Of a stretch of DNA of 64,000 bases, positions 8,421 through 18,576 are shown one piece after another. The position numbers and the translations under genes were made by a program. The notes beneath the pieces were generated by a model that saw only the letters and a list, made by a program, of their open reading frames with translations, did no database searches and was not told the origin of the DNA. The DNA lies in contig NZ_JAKVIR010000001.1 of NCBI RefSeq assembly GCF_022601975.1, forward strand, positions 248,001-312,000, in the 5' to 3' direction. The stretch is from Pontibacter sp. E15-1 (GTDB lineage: Bacteria; Bacteroidota; Bacteroidia; Cytophagales; Hymenobacteraceae). Each line of letters starts with the position of its first letter. The stretch's first letter is position 1.

Positions 8421-9557
8421 TTAAAAAAGGCCCAGAAACTTCTTCTTTTCGTAGATGTGGTTCAGGTCTTTCTCGAACAGGGTATAGTCATCGTGGTAAA
8501 ACCTCATGAAATCCGGGATGCTCACCTGACCCGGGTAAGGGGCGTAATAATGCGTTGGGCTTCTGATGTCGTTCCGCCATACCAGCACATAGGAAAGGCG
8601 CATGTCGTCGCGCTTCATGGTCCTGAGCAGGGTGTTGGTCCACCACGCGGTATCGGGTATGGATTCGAGGCCTGTTTCGGTGAAGGCCGCCAGCTTTCCG
8701 GCCTTTTTGGCGTAGTCCGACACGATTTTCAGCTTCATGGCGGCTGTGTCGACAGCATAGCGGTCGCGGCCCATGTCGCCGTAGTTGTCCATACCCACCA
8801 TATCCACCCACGCGTCGCCGGGGTACCGCTCCAGAAACTCGGCCTCCGTCCGGAACTTGTTATCCGGGGTGAAGGCATATATAAAATTGTGCACATCCAG
8901 GCTATCGCGCAGGTAGGACACCGTGAATTGCCACAGCGAGATAAACTCTTCGCGGGATGCATAGGGCTTACCCCACCAGAACCAGCCGCCGTCAAACTCA
9001 TGGAAAGGACGGAAAATAACAGGGGCAAGCTTTCCGTCGGCCCCTCTGACGCTGTGCGCCCACGCGCCGATGCCGTCCAGTATCTCCTTGTATTGCGCGT
9101 GCGCCTCGCCACCAGGTATGATGTAGCGCACGGCAGGCAGCGAGAGCGAATCGACCCAGTAGAACCCGCCCGGAGACACCGGGTTCGAAAAATGCCAGGC
9201 CGCGGTGGTCACGCCGCCACGGTTATAGGTATCCACCACGTTCTGCCGCACCGCCTCTTTGGCCTGTGCAATGGCCTGGGGAGATCGCCCGGAAAACCCG
9301 CTGAAATCAACGCCGACCACCGCAGGGTGCGATCCCGTGACGGAAGCCACGTCGGAGCGGTTTTGGTCGCCGGACCATCCGTGGCCATACTCAGTGGCGT
9401 GCTGGTGCCCGAAAAGGGTATGCTTCTTCGAGAGCTTGCCTAAATTTTGGTACAGGGCTTTGGTTTCGCTGGTAGCCGCTGCGTCAATTGGTTTAGAGGC
9501 GCTGCAGCCCACCAAAAACAGCGCGGCCAGTAAAGGCAGGAGAAATAGCTTTTTCAT
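8421..9557 (-). CDS. Glycoside hydrolase family 26 lipoprotein (beta-mannanase type)
   Basis: ATG at 9557 gives a lipoprotein signal peptide, MKKLFLLPLLAALFLVGC, with the lipobox cysteine; ATGs further upstream at 9572 and 9635 would spoil it. The mature protein is a GH26 (beta/alpha)8 barrel. The acid/base glutamate is in RPFHEFDGGWFWWG and the nucleophile glutamate in FTETGLES. GH26 enzymes hydrolyse beta-1,4-mannan, with some acting on beta-1,3-xylan or mixed glucan. The enzyme is probably anchored to the outer membrane or facing the periplasm. No SusC/SusD pair or other carbohydrate-active gene flanks it, so it is an orphan rather than part of a polysaccharide utilisation locus. Confidence 0.9.
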   Translation of the reverse strand: MKKLFLLPLLAALFLVGCSASKPIDAAATSETKALYQNLGKLSKKHTLFGHQHATEYGHGWSGDQNRSDVASVTGSHPAVVGVDFSGFSGRSPQAIAQAKEAVRQNVVDTYNRGGVTTAAWHFSNPVSPGGFYWVDSLSLPAVRYIIPGGEAHAQYKEILDGIGAWAHSVRGADGKLAPVIFRPFHEFDGGWFWWGKPYASREEFISLWQFTVSYLRDSLDVHNFIYAFTPDNKFRTEAEFLERYPGDAWVDMVGMDNYGDMGRDRYAVDTAAMKLKIVSDYAKKAGKLAAFTETGLESIPDTAWWTNTLLRTMKRDDMRLSYVLVWRNDIRSPTHYYAPYPGQVSIPDFMRFYHDDYTLFEKDLNHIYEKKKFLGLF

Positions 9558-9766
9558 GAATGCTTTCTGCATGTTGAGGCAGTTAAGGTACCACCACACG
9601 CGCTTTTTAACAAGGCATCCACGAAGCCAAGGCATCTATCATCCCATTAAATCACAATAACAAAATGGATTAATGCCAAAATACAAAGTATATACTAAAG
9701 TATGCTAAAATACTATTATGCGCTCTTGGGACTTCTTTCTGTAAAATCTGAAGCTGAACTGAAGTA

Positions 9767-9799
9767 CAAAGGAGAAATCCTGAAATACAGGCTCCTTTG
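9767..9799 (-). terminator. Possible terminator hairpin after the 9839-10234 gene
   Basis: 8-bp stem CAAAGGAG / CTCCTTTG with a 17-base loop, 40 bases beyond the stop of the minus-strand gene. There is no clear T-run. Confidence 0.3.
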
Positions 9800-9838
9800 C
9801 ACGCAAACTCCAGCCCGACTTTGGAGGCTGAGGGTATC

Positions 9839-10234
9839 TTATAAATCGTCCAGCTTGGTCAGCTGCGCCTCGATGTTGTGTTGCTGCAACAGCGTAGTGG
9901 CGAACCTGTAACTACCACGCGGCACAAACAAACGCAGACAACCACCTTTCATGCGGGCCACGGATTCGAGTACTTTCCATTTGCTGATCAGGGTGCGCTG
10001 CTCTTCCTCATGATCGTTTTTCACCACCAACTCAAAGTAATACTTGTCGTTTCCGCGCCGCGCCGTGAAATCGGGCGTTAAGGTAAGGTCGGTGTTCACC
10101 ATGCTCAAAGATGCTGGCGAGGTATACCCCGTAAAGTCGGCCTTGATATTATCGTAGCCTGATTTCTGGGCAAACTTGATAACTTGTTCTGCATATGAAT
10201 TGTAATCCTCTGTTTTTTTCCGTGACTGTAACAT
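9839..10234 (-). CDS. Hypothetical protein, possible nuclease-like fold
   Basis: About 131 residues from ATG at 10234 (MLQSRKKTEDYNSYAEQVI). A longer frame starts at 10315, but its extra N-terminus looks like translated spacer. No named family recognised. One region, LTPDFTARRGNDKYYFELVV followed by K, has PD and E...K residues in an order that recalls the PD-(D/E)xK nuclease core, followed by a helix-rich KWKVLESVARMKGG and LRLFVPRGS. The spacing of the final lysine is not canonical, so this is a weak resemblance. No signal peptide. It appears monocistronic. Confidence 0.6.
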   Translation of the reverse strand: MLQSRKKTEDYNSYAEQVIKFAQKSGYDNIKADFTGYTSPASLSMVNTDLTLTPDFTARRGNDKYYFELVVKNDHEEEQRTLISKWKVLESVARMKGGCLRLFVPRGSYRFATTLLQQHNIEAQLTKLDDL

Positions 10235-10678
10235 GTATGGTTTTTTAAGTGAAAAATAATTATGCTGCCGGCACCATGCCAACAGGTATGATAAATAGGA
10301 AGAACCCTTTTCCATAGCCAGTTTGACCAGAGAAACGCACGCCGGAATGCAGGACTGACAGCGTCCGCAGTGGTGCGAAAAGAATTGTAATGGAGGTACA
10401 ACCCCTGTTAGAGATACGCTGGCATTGCCGAAAAGTATACGCTTTACTTTAGGATGGCACTGCCTGGGGCCTGGTGAAACCGAAAAATTGTTGACGAGAA
10501 TCGACCTATAACTATAGTATACGGAAAATATATGACAATTCCTAATTTAATTCGTTAATTCCCTGTATAAACCAGTGAGCGGCAGTTGCCTTTGCCTTCC
10601 GGATTGGCTGCAGTATGGCTACTCCCGGCAATTGTACATGCTAACGCCATACCCGAATCCATTGAAAACATACCCCTT
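10235..10678. other. Divergent intergenic region without recognisable gene
   Basis: 444 bases between the hypothetical gene and the patatin gene. Short open frames here lack recognisable product or coding bias. The stretch 10440-10560 is AT-rich and should hold the patatin promoter. I see no strong repeat or hairpin. Confidence 0.5.
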
Positions 10679-11707
10679 ATGAAAAAGACAATGGCGCTCT
10701 GCCTCCTCACGTTTGCCTTTCGCGTGGCCTGTGCGCAGGATACGAAAATAAAGAACCTGGTATTTGAGGGAGCGGGCATTAGGGGGCTTGCCTACGCGGG
10801 TGTGCTGGAGGAACTCAGTGCGCAAGGCGTGTTACAGGACATTGAGAAAGTGGGCGGCACATCGGCTGGCGCCATCACCGCGCTGATGGTTTCGCTGGAG
10901 TATACCCCTGCGGAGATGGAGCGCATTATCTACAACACCAAGTTCCAGCAGTTCAACGACGGCAGGTTTTTCTTTATCGGTGGGTTGCTGCGCCTGCACC
11001 GCAGCTTTGGCTGGTACCGCACCCGGAAATTCGCGGACTGGCTGGGCAATATCGTCGCGCAGAAAACAGGCAACCCTGACATCACTTTCCGGGAGTTGCA
11101 TGCCCTGGGCTATACCGACCTGTATGTGACAGCCACCTGCCTGAACCGGCAAAAGCTCTACGTGTTCTCGCACGAGACCTACCCCGACATGAAAGTGAGA
11201 GACGCGGTGCGGGCCTCCATGTCGGTGCCGCTCTACTTTGAGGCGGTGTTTATCGACAGCACCGGGAAAGTGCACGAAAAGCACGGCCAGCCGCACGATG
11301 ACCTGGATATAGTGGTGGATGGCGGCCTGCTCGGCAACTTCCCCATCACGCTGTTCGACCAGATCACAACAGATTCACTCCACCAGACGTCGCGCATACC
11401 CAACAGCGAGACGCTCGGAGTGCGGATAGATTCCGATGAGCAGCTCAAAAACGATGCGCTGACCCGGGAGCTCGTGCCGCTACAGATTAACAGCCTGCAG
11501 GCCTATGTCTCGGCTTTCTACATCCTTGCCCTCGAGAACCTGAACCGCAATCAACTGCTGGCCGCAGACTGGGACAGAACTATCTCCGTTTCTTCTGTCG
11601 GCATCACGCCACGCGTAAAACGACTGACACACAACCAGAAAGAACTCCTGCTGCGCAGCGGCCGGGCGCATACCGCCGCCTACCTGCACGCGAGAAACCC
11701 GGAATAA
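10679..11707 (+). CDS. Patatin-like phospholipase, exported
   Basis: Starting at ATG 10679 gives a clean signal peptide (MKKTMALCLLTFAFRVACAQ); an in-frame ATG 31 codons earlier is less likely. The ~342-residue product has the patatin catalytic set: oxyanion loop GAGIRG, nucleophile serine in GTSAG, and catalytic aspartate in VVDGGLLGNFP. Patatins hydrolyse acyl esters of phospholipids or neutral lipids through a Ser-Asp dyad. Export suggests action in the periplasm or at the cell surface. No partner gene is adjacent. Confidence 0.88.
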   Translation: MKKTMALCLLTFAFRVACAQDTKIKNLVFEGAGIRGLAYAGVLEELSAQGVLQDIEKVGGTSAGAITALMVSLEYTPAEMERIIYNTKFQQFNDGRFFFIGGLLRLHRSFGWYRTRKFADWLGNIVAQKTGNPDITFRELHALGYTDLYVTATCLNRQKLYVFSHETYPDMKVRDAVRASMSVPLYFEAVFIDSTGKVHEKHGQPHDDLDIVVDGGLLGNFPITLFDQITTDSLHQTSRIPNSETLGVRIDSDEQLKNDALTRELVPLQINSLQAYVSAFYILALENLNRNQLLAADWDRTISVSSVGITPRVKRLTHNQKELLLRSGRAHTAAYLHARNPE

Positions 11708-11819
11708 GGCCGTGGGCCTTAACATCATAAAAGACGACGTGAACTCATATATTTACAGCAACAAGTTGAAGTACAATTTTAAACTTTTGTAACTTCAGTA
11801 ATGACAATGTGAAAGGAGA

Positions 11820-11955
11820 GGATTAATCCGGTCTTTTCCGCTGTTTCGGATTTCTTAATCCGAAACTTTTCCTGCTGCGGATTTCCTAATCCGCGTGAGT
11901 AGGACCACGGGGATTAGGAAATCCCCTGCAGGTGGCTTCCGGACTTGGAAGTCCG
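11820..11955. repeat. Array of five short palindromes (GGATT..AATCC hairpins)
   Basis: Five perfect inverted repeats in a row: GGATTAATCC at 11820-11829; GTTTCGGATT-TCTT-AATCCGAAAC at 11843-11866; GCGGATT-TCCT-AATCCGC at 11877-11894; GGGGATT-AGGA-AATCCCC at 11909-11926; CGGACTT-GG-AAGTCCG at 11940-11955. The first four share a GGATT/AATCC core with differing flanks. They sit between the convergent patatin and NRAMP genes, so they may act in termination, but the repetition of one core is more than one terminator needs. Confidence 0.75.
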
Positions 11956-12007
11956 AAAGAGCCGAGCGGAGCCGAGCTGAAGTTTAATTATGCTCTCCAT
12001 GCTATTG

Positions 12008-13195
12008 TTAAAACAGGGCTGGCAACTGCTGCCAAAGGGTATAACCGCCCATTCCGGCCATCACCAGCACCACCAGCACCCCGAATACAGTGAGCCAAAC
12101 GGGATGCCGGTACAGGCCCACCACCCTCGTTTTGTATGCCGCGATCAGGATGGTGCCCAGCGTGATGGGAAGGATGAGACCATTGAGCGCTCCCGCCAGT
12201 ATGAGCAGTTTGACGGGGCGGCCCACGAAGACGAAAATAACCGTAGAGACAGCGATAAAGCCAATGATGACCCAGTTCTCGTGCCGGGCAACGCCGCTGT
12301 GGAACGACTTGACAAAGGACACGGAGGTATAAGCCGACCCGATGACGGAGGTGACAGCTGCTGAGAGCATCACGACGCCGAACAATTTATACCCCAGGTT
12401 TCCGGCTGCCAGTTGGAACACAGAGGCGGGCGGGTTGGCGGCGTCCAGTGTCAGCCCTTTGCTGATAACCCCCAGCGCGGCCAGAAACAGGAAAATACGA
12501 ATTACGGAGGCAACCGAGATGCCCATCACGGCGCTGGTGTTCACCTCGGGGAGCGCGGCCTCCCCTTTCACCCCGGCATCCAGCAGCCGGTGGCCTCCCG
12601 CAAACGTGATGTAGCCGCCCACGGTGCCGCCCACGAGCGTGATGATGGCAATCACATCCAGCTCATCCGGCACAAAGGTTTTCACAAAGGCTTCCCCAAC
12701 CGGGGGTGCCGAGGTGATGGCCACAAACACGATCAGCAGGATCATCAGCAGGCCCATCACCTGTGCAAAACGGTCCATCACCTTGCCAGCCTCACGCACT
12801 AAAAACACGGCGATGGCAATGGCGGCGGCCAGCACAGCCCCAACTTCAGGGGAGATGCCCAGCAGCACGTTAAACCCAAGACCGGCCCCGCCCACGTTGC
12901 CGATGTTAAACGCCAGTCCGCCCAGCACGATAAGCACAGCGATAAAAGCCCCCAGCCCCGGCAGCACGGCATTGGCAATGTCCTGCGCCCGTTTCTCGGA
13001 CACCGCGATGATGCGCCATACATTCAGCTGCACGCCAATGTCGATGATGATCGAGATCAGGATCACGAAGCCAAAGCTGGCGGAGAGCGACTGCGTGAAA
13101 ACAGTGGTCTGGGTCAGGAAGCCGGGGCCTACGGCAGAGGTCGCCATCAGAAACGCCGCGCCCAGGAGCACGCTCCAGTTTCGTTTTGGCCTCAT
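12008..13195 (-). CDS. NRAMP-family transporter (YcsG-like) of the 5-oxoprolinase operon
   Basis: About 395 residues with ~11 membrane helices. The start at ATG 13195 overlaps the pxpA stop by four bases (ATGA). The first helix carries [14 protein letters not shown], a variant of the NRAMP metal-site helix (DPGN in true Mn/Fe carriers), so the substrate may not be a divalent metal. YcsG-type NRAMP relatives sit beside pxpABC genes in Bacillus and other bacteria. The simplest reading of the context is uptake of something needed for 5-oxoproline use, possibly the compound itself or a cation. Transport function is family knowledge; substrate is inference. Confidence 0.82.
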   Translation of the reverse strand: MRPKRNWSVLLGAAFLMATSAVGPGFLTQTTVFTQSLSASFGFVILISIIIDIGVQLNVWRIIAVSEKRAQDIANAVLPGLGAFIAVLIVLGGLAFNIGNVGGAGLGFNVLLGISPEVGAVLAAAIAIAVFLVREAGKVMDRFAQVMGLLMILLIVFVAITSAPPVGEAFVKTFVPDELDVIAIITLVGGTVGGYITFAGGHRLLDAGVKGEAALPEVNTSAVMGISVASVIRIFLFLAALGVISKGLTLDAANPPASVFQLAAGNLGYKLFGVVMLSAAVTSVIGSAYTSVSFVKSFHSGVARHENWVIIGFIAVSTVIFVFVGRPVKLLILAGALNGLILPITLGTILIAAYKTRVVGLYRHPVWLTVFGVLVVLVMAGMGGYTLWQQLPALF

Positions 13196-13971
13196 CCGGA
13201 AACCCTGCCTTTTGCTTGAACCACGATGCCCGCCTCGCGGAGTGCCTGCTGTATCTGTCGGGCAAAGGCCACCGCATGCGGCCCATCCCCGTGGATGCAA
13301 ACGGTGTCTGCCTGAATCGCCACATCCGGCCCCTGCTGCGAGGCCACTTTCCCCTCTTGTACCATCCGGAGGACCTGGCTGATGGCTTGCTTTTCATCCT
13401 TGATCAGGGCATCGGGCAATTTCCTGGATGTCAGGGTGCCGTTCTGCTGATAAGTGCGGTCAGCGAATACCTCGTGGGCCACCTGCAACCCGATCCGCTC
13501 CCCGGCGGCGGTGAGGGAGCTGCCCGCCAGCCCATACAGGATGGCCTCCGGCTGCGTGGCATACACGGCCTCGGCCAGGGCCTGTGCCAGGCTTGGTTGC
13601 ACGGCAGCCATGTTGTAGAGCGCCCCGTGCGGCTTTACGTGGTGGAGCTCACCTCCTTCGGCCCGCACAAACGCCGCCAGTGCCCCGATCTGGTAGACCA
13701 TCAGCGCATAGGCTTCCTCTGGCGTTACGGCCATCTCCCGGCGGCCAAAGCCCACCAGGTCGGGTAAGCCGGGATGCGCGCCGATGGCCACGCCCTGGGC
13801 CAGCGCCAGTTGCACGGTGCGGCGCATCACCACCGGGTCGCCGGCATGAAAGCCGCAGGCGATGTTGGCGGAGGTCACGTACTGGAGCAATTCGGCATCG
13901 TTGCCCAACTGATAGGCCCCAAAGCTTTCGCCTAAATCGCAGTTAAGGTCTACCGCAAGGTGTGTCGTCAT
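13192..13971 (-). CDS. pxpA: 5-oxoprolinase subunit A (LamB/YcsF family)
   Basis: 259 residues with the family start [13 protein letters not shown] and the blocks [28 protein letters not shown] and [10 protein letters not shown]. With PxpB and PxpC it forms the ATP-dependent prokaryotic 5-oxoprolinase, which opens 5-oxo-L-proline (pyroglutamate) to glutamate in the cytosol. It overlaps both neighbours by ATGA, which indicates translational coupling. Gene order on the minus strand is pxpB, pxpC, pxpA, NRAMP. Confidence 0.95.
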   Translation of the reverse strand: MTTHLAVDLNCDLGESFGAYQLGNDAELLQYVTSANIACGFHAGDPVVMRRTVQLALAQGVAIGAHPGLPDLVGFGRREMAVTPEEAYALMVYQIGALAAFVRAEGGELHHVKPHGALYNMAAVQPSLAQALAEAVYATQPEAILYGLAGSSLTAAGERIGLQVAHEVFADRTYQQNGTLTSRKLPDALIKDEKQAISQVLRMVQEGKVASQQGPDVAIQADTVCIHGDGPHAVAFARQIQQALREAGIVVQAKGRVSG

Positions 13972-14975
13972 GGTTTGGTTTTGAAATGAAGGGCTGCCCG
14001 TATCTTCTCCAGGTTTTTCTCCTGCCGGATATAGAGCGCCTGCGCCTCTTCCAGGGTCACTTCCTTAAAATGGATTTTATGCCGCGGCACGAGCTGCGCC
14101 AATTTAGAAAAGTCTGCGGAAATAACCTGCGCGATGCGGGGGTATCCTCCCGTAGTCTGGTGGTCGGCCATCAGCACGATCGGGTTGCCGTCGGGCGGCA
14201 CCTGCACCGTGCCGAATGTCACGGCGCTGGAAATGAGCTCTTCAGGGGAGGCCAGCGCCAGCCGGGTGCCCAGCAGGCGGTAACCCATCCGGTCCGACTG
14301 CGCCGTGACCTGGTAGGCCAGTTGCCAGAAATCGAGGAGGCTCTGTTCTGAGAAAAGCAGGTATTCCGGTCCCCGGACCACGCGGACAACCTGCGGGCCA
14401 TCGTAAGTAACCTGCAACGACACGTCGACGGACCAGTTGGCCTGCGACAGAGGGTTTTCCTGCAGCGCGGTGGTCAGGCCGCGGAGGAAGGCCTCCATCT
14501 TGGCGGGGAAGTCGCGGCACAGCAGCGTGTCGCCGCGCTGCAGCGCCCTTCCCGACAGCCCCCCGATGCCCCCGCGCAGGTACGTGGACTTGCTCCCCAG
14601 CACGGCAGGCAGGTCAAAGCCGCCGGCCACGGCGATGTAGGCCCGGCAGCCGCTGCGCGGTGCCCCAAACTCCAGGATGCTGCCCTCCTCCACCAGCAGG
14701 GGGCGCCAGCCTTTCACCGGCTTCCTGTTTATCGTCGGCGACAAGTCTGCGCCCGTAATGGCGATCAGCTGCTTTTTGGGAAAGAAGATTTTGGCCCCCT
14801 GAAGGGTTATCTCTATACTGGCCTCGCCTTCCTCGTTGCCAACTAGCAGGTTGGCGGCACGCAGGGCGAAGGGGTCCATGGCACCGCTCACCACCATCCC
14901 GTCTTTCTGGTAGCCATACCGCCCCAGGTCCTGGATTGTGGTGAGCAGGCCGGGGCTCAGGATGTTAAGACTCAT
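13968..14975 (-). CDS. pxpC: 5-oxoprolinase subunit C (KipA/biotin-dependent carboxyltransferase-like)
   Basis: 335 residues. The N-terminus [18 protein letters not shown] and the following [17 protein letters not shown] are hallmarks of the KipA/PxpC family. Other conserved blocks are [17 protein letters not shown] and DRMGYRLLG. It overlaps pxpB by 11 bases and pxpA by 4 bases. The protein pairs with PxpB (KipI) in the 5-oxoprolinase complex. Confidence 0.94.
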   Translation of the reverse strand: MSLNILSPGLLTTIQDLGRYGYQKDGMVVSGAMDPFALRAANLLVGNEEGEASIEITLQGAKIFFPKKQLIAITGADLSPTINRKPVKGWRPLLVEEGSILEFGAPRSGCRAYIAVAGGFDLPAVLGSKSTYLRGGIGGLSGRALQRGDTLLCRDFPAKMEAFLRGLTTALQENPLSQANWSVDVSLQVTYDGPQVVRVVRGPEYLLFSEQSLLDFWQLAYQVTAQSDRMGYRLLGTRLALASPEELISSAVTFGTVQVPPDGNPIVLMADHQTTGGYPRIAQVISADFSKLAQLVPRHKIHFKEVTLEEAQALYIRQEKNLEKIRAALHFKTKP

Positions 14976-15708
14976 GTTGCTCCTTTCTCATCTCCGTGTA
15001 TTTTTCTGCCGAAATGGCCACAAACCGCACGAGGTCACCGGCCTGCAGCAGGCTGGGCGGGGTGTTGGCCGGGTTGAACAAGGGAATGGGTGTGCGGCCG
15101 ATCAGCTGCCAGCCGCCGGGTGTCTGCAGCGGGTATACCCCGGTCTGGTTCCCGGCGATGCCCACTGTGCCCGCGGGCACGTCCGGCCGTGGCGAGCTTC
15201 GGCGTGGGGTAACGAGCCTTTCTGAGATTCCGCCCAGGTATGGGAAGCCGGGGGCAAAGCCAATCATGTATACCCGGTAGTCTGGCTGGGTATGCAGCGC
15301 GATCACCTCCCCGGGCTGCAGCCCGGTGTGCGCGGCCACCGCGTCGAGGTCGGGCCCATACTCCCCGCCATACGCCACCGGGATCTCCACCACCCGTTGC
15401 GCCAGCGGAGCCCTGCCTTTGCCCATCAGGGGCAGCATCCGCTGCAGAAACCCGGTGACCTTGGTATAAGGGTTGAGTTCCCCTTTCTCACTGATCACCC
15501 AGGGGTTGTAGTATACCGTAACCGTGGTGAAGGCGGGCACATACTCCACCAGGCCCTCAAACGGATGCTCCTCGAGACAGGCCACAAACGCCCGCACCTG
15601 GCGGTGCGTCTCCTCCCCGATCGCGTCGCCGAAGTGCACCACCACGGCCGCGTCTCCGAGGGGGTATAGCCGTACGGTCGGGATATCGCTCTCTTTCAGC
15701 TTTCTCAT
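14965..15708 (-). CDS. pxpB: 5-oxoprolinase subunit B (KipI family)
   Basis: 247 residues; first gene of the operon. The family signature YMIGFAPGFPYLGG is present, followed by PAGTVGIAGNQTGVYPLQT and GGWQLIGRTPIPLF. In Bacillus the homologue KipI was first described as an inhibitor of the sporulation kinase KinA, but its conserved role is as a 5-oxoprolinase subunit. The start faces the M1 aminopeptidase gene across a 131-base divergent gap, so the two transcripts could share control. Confidence 0.94.
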   Translation of the reverse strand: MRKLKESDIPTVRLYPLGDAAVVVHFGDAIGEETHRQVRAFVACLEEHPFEGLVEYVPAFTTVTVYYNPWVISEKGELNPYTKVTGFLQRMLPLMGKGRAPLAQRVVEIPVAYGGEYGPDLDAVAAHTGLQPGEVIALHTQPDYRVYMIGFAPGFPYLGGISERLVTPRRSSPRPDVPAGTVGIAGNQTGVYPLQTPGGWQLIGRTPIPLFNPANTPPSLLQAGDLVRFVAISAEKYTEMRKEQHES

Positions 15709-15839
15709 AGTTCTTGTGCTGCTGCATACCTGGTTTCTCCCAATCGAACGGGTACAGGTGCGCTTGGTTTTGTCCGGCCAGCGGATTAGTGGCCCGTGGG
15801 GGCACGTAAATGTAATATAAATTCTATTTTTGGGGTACG

Positions 15840-18446
15840 ATGAAGAAAAAACCGATCCGATGCCTGGCAGCAGGGCTTGTGCTCGCCAGTGCCGCCCTCT
15901 GCTCCTGCAGCCCCCGCACCATGCCGCCTACAGATGCCCCCGCCGTCGAAACTGGCGTGACCGAGGCGCTGGCCGCACACAGGAAACGCCTCATTAGCCA
16001 GCTTGCCTATGAAATTAACCTGAACATACCGCCCGAAAAAAAGGAGCCTGTGCAGGCAAGCGAAACCATAACCTTTCACCTCCAGGACAACGCCGCGCCG
16101 CTGCAACTCGACTTCAAAGAAGCGACCGCCAATCTGAAAAGCGTGTCGGTAAACGGACGGCAGGTGGACATCATACATCAGCAGGAACACCTTGTGCTGC
16201 CCGCGAGACGGCTGCGCAAAGGCCGCAACGAGGTCGCCATCGAATTCCTAGCCGGGGACCTCTCCCTGAACCGCAACGAGGACTACCTGTATACCCTGCT
16301 TGTGCCCGACAGGGCCCGCACCGTGTTCCCGGTGTTCGACCAGCCGGACCTGAAAGCTACGTTCAAGCTCACGCTTACGGTGCCAACAGGTTGGAATGCC
16401 CTGGCAAACGGCCCGCTGCTTGACACCCTGACTACCGGCTCGGCCAAAACCTACCGCTTTGGCCCCTCCGACACCATCAGCACCTACCTGTTCTCGTTTG
16501 CAGCCGGAAAGTTCGACATGGTGACACGAGAGATGAATGGCCGGGAAATGCGCTTTTACCACCGCGAGACAGACGCGAGCAAGCTGGCCCTGAGCCTCGA
16601 CCCGATCTTCCGGATACACGCCGATGCGCTGGAGTTCATGCAAACGTATACCCAGCTGCCTTACCCGTTTCAGAAGTTCGACTTCATTGCCATACCCGAC
16701 TTTCAGTATGGCGGCATGGAGCACGTGGGTGCTATTGATTACAAGGCGTCCTCCCTGTTTCTGGACGAAGGAGCCACACAGGACCAGAAAATTGCGCGCT
16801 CGAACCTGATCGCGCACGAGACGGCGCATATGTGGTTTGGGGACCTGGTGACGATGAAGTGGTTCAATGATGTATGGATGAAGGAGGTGTTCGCCAACTT
16901 TATGGCCGACAAGGTCACGCAGGTGTCGGTGGCCAATGCCAACTATGACCTCAAGTTTCTGATCGACCATTTTCCGGCTGCGTATGGCGTGGACCGTACG
17001 GAGGGCGCCAACCCGATCCGGCAGCCGCTGGGTAACCTGCAGGACGCGGGCTCGCTGTATGGCAGCATCATCTACCACAAGGCCCCCGTGGTGATGCGCC
17101 AGTTGGAGCGCCTGATGGGGGAGGCCGACTTCCGGCAGGGCCTGCAGGAGTACCTGAAAATCTATGCGAACAGCAACGCCACCTGGGCCGACCTGATCCG
17201 GATACTGGACGCCCGCACCCCCACCGACCTGCAGGCCTGGAACCAGGTATGGGTGAACGAGCCGGGCCGCCCGGAGTTTGCTTATACCCTGAACGAGGCA
17301 AACGGAAAAATTAAAAGCTTAAAGATAACGCAGCAGGGTGAGGACGGGTCAGACCGCCTGTGGCCCCAGTATTTTGAAGTCACGCTGGTATACCCGGATC
17401 GGCAGGAGCAGCTGACGGTGCACATGGGCCAGCGCACGGTTGCCGTGGATTCGGCAGCGGGTATGGCCGCACCGGAGTATATCCTTTTCAACAGCTCGGG
17501 GCAGGGCTACGGCGTTTTCCCGGTGGATGCGCGCATGCTGCCCCCCCTCTTTTCCATCCAGGATCCGGTGGCGCGCGCATCGGCCTACATCACCCTGTAC
17601 GAGAACATGCTGAATGGCCGGTCGGTACGGCCAGCACAATTGCTGGAGGTATACCGGGCAGGGCTTTCTATGGAAAAGGAGGAGCTTAACCTGAAGCTTC
17701 TGACCAGCCAGCTCGGCAGCATTTTCTGGGATTTCAGCACGCCTGCCACACGCGCCGTCTTGGCCCCAACGCTGGAGGCTGAGCTTTGGAAAGCCCTGCA
17801 CCAACAGACGGACACCAATGCCAAAAAGCTCCTGTTCAAGGCTTACCAGAACATTGCGCTGACCCAGGAGGCGAAGGACAGGCTATACCATGTATGGCAA
17901 CAGCAAAAAGCCCCTGTCGGCGTGAAGCTAACCGAAGATGACTACACAGCGCTGGCCCTGGCCCTGGCCGTGCGGGATTATACAGTTTCCGATGGCGACA
18001 TCCTGCTACAGCAACTCACCCGCATCAAAAACCCGGACCGCAAAAAGCGCCTGGAGTTCCTGATGCCTGCCCTGTCGGCGGAGGCAGGGCAGCGGGACGC
18101 CTTTTTCGCTTCGCTGAAACTGGCGCAAAACCGCGAGAAGGAATCGTGGGTGAACGCCGCGCTGGCATACCTGCACCACCAGCTGCGGGCCAGCACCTCT
18201 GAAAAGTACCTGAAAGAAAGCCTCGACCTGCTGGAGGAGATTCAGCAGACAGGCGACATCTTTTTCCCGTATGCTTGGCTCCAGGCTACTTTTGGAGGCT
18301 ACCAGACCACTACCGCCGCCGAGACTGTGCGCGAGTTTTTAGCGGAGCACCCTAACTATAATCCGAAGCTGAAAGCCAAGATTCTGCAGGCCGCAGACAA
18401 CCTGTTCCGGGCTGAGAAGCTGTTGCAGGAACAAGGAGAATTATAA
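15840..18446 (+). CDS. M1 family zinc aminopeptidase, lipoprotein
   Basis: The 868-residue protein has a lipoprotein signal (ASAALCSC). M1 hallmarks are present: the exopeptidase motif in variant form, YGGMEHVGA (usually GxMEN), the zinc site HETAHMWFGD, and the third zinc ligand glutamate in NDVWMKEVFANF, at the expected 18-residue spacing. A C-terminal ERAP1/PepN-like helical domain fills residues ~530-860. It should remove N-terminal amino acids from peptides in the periplasm or at the outer membrane. It is divergent from the 5-oxoprolinase operon. Confidence 0.92.
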   Translation: MKKKPIRCLAAGLVLASAALCSCSPRTMPPTDAPAVETGVTEALAAHRKRLISQLAYEINLNIPPEKKEPVQASETITFHLQDNAAPLQLDFKEATANLKSVSVNGRQVDIIHQQEHLVLPARRLRKGRNEVAIEFLAGDLSLNRNEDYLYTLLVPDRARTVFPVFDQPDLKATFKLTLTVPTGWNALANGPLLDTLTTGSAKTYRFGPSDTISTYLFSFAAGKFDMVTREMNGREMRFYHRETDASKLALSLDPIFRIHADALEFMQTYTQLPYPFQKFDFIAIPDFQYGGMEHVGAIDYKASSLFLDEGATQDQKIARSNLIAHETAHMWFGDLVTMKWFNDVWMKEVFANFMADKVTQVSVANANYDLKFLIDHFPAAYGVDRTEGANPIRQPLGNLQDAGSLYGSIIYHKAPVVMRQLERLMGEADFRQGLQEYLKIYANSNATWADLIRILDARTPTDLQAWNQVWVNEPGRPEFAYTLNEANGKIKSLKITQQGEDGSDRLWPQYFEVTLVYPDRQEQLTVHMGQRTVAVDSAAGMAAPEYILFNSSGQGYGVFPVDARMLPPLFSIQDPVARASAYITLYENMLNGRSVRPAQLLEVYRAGLSMEKEELNLKLLTSQLGSIFWDFSTPATRAVLAPTLEAELWKALHQQTDTNAKKLLFKAYQNIALTQEAKDRLYHVWQQQKAPVGVKLTEDDYTALALALAVRDYTVSDGDILLQQLTRIKNPDRKKRLEFLMPALSAEAGQRDAFFASLKLAQNREKESWVNAALAYLHHQLRASTSEKYLKESLDLLEEIQQTGDIFFPYAWLQATFGGYQTTTAAETVREFLAEHPNYNPKLKAKILQAADNLFRAEKLLQEQGEL

Positions 18447-18576
18447 GCTTCGGAAAGGGGTATAACTCGAAATGGCATGCTACCTCCACCAGTGAAAATA
18501 TGAGGAGCCACAGGAAGCCTGAGCGTCGCAAAGAGTTCACCGCAACGTTCGGGCTCCCAGAACGGAAGGACCCGCT

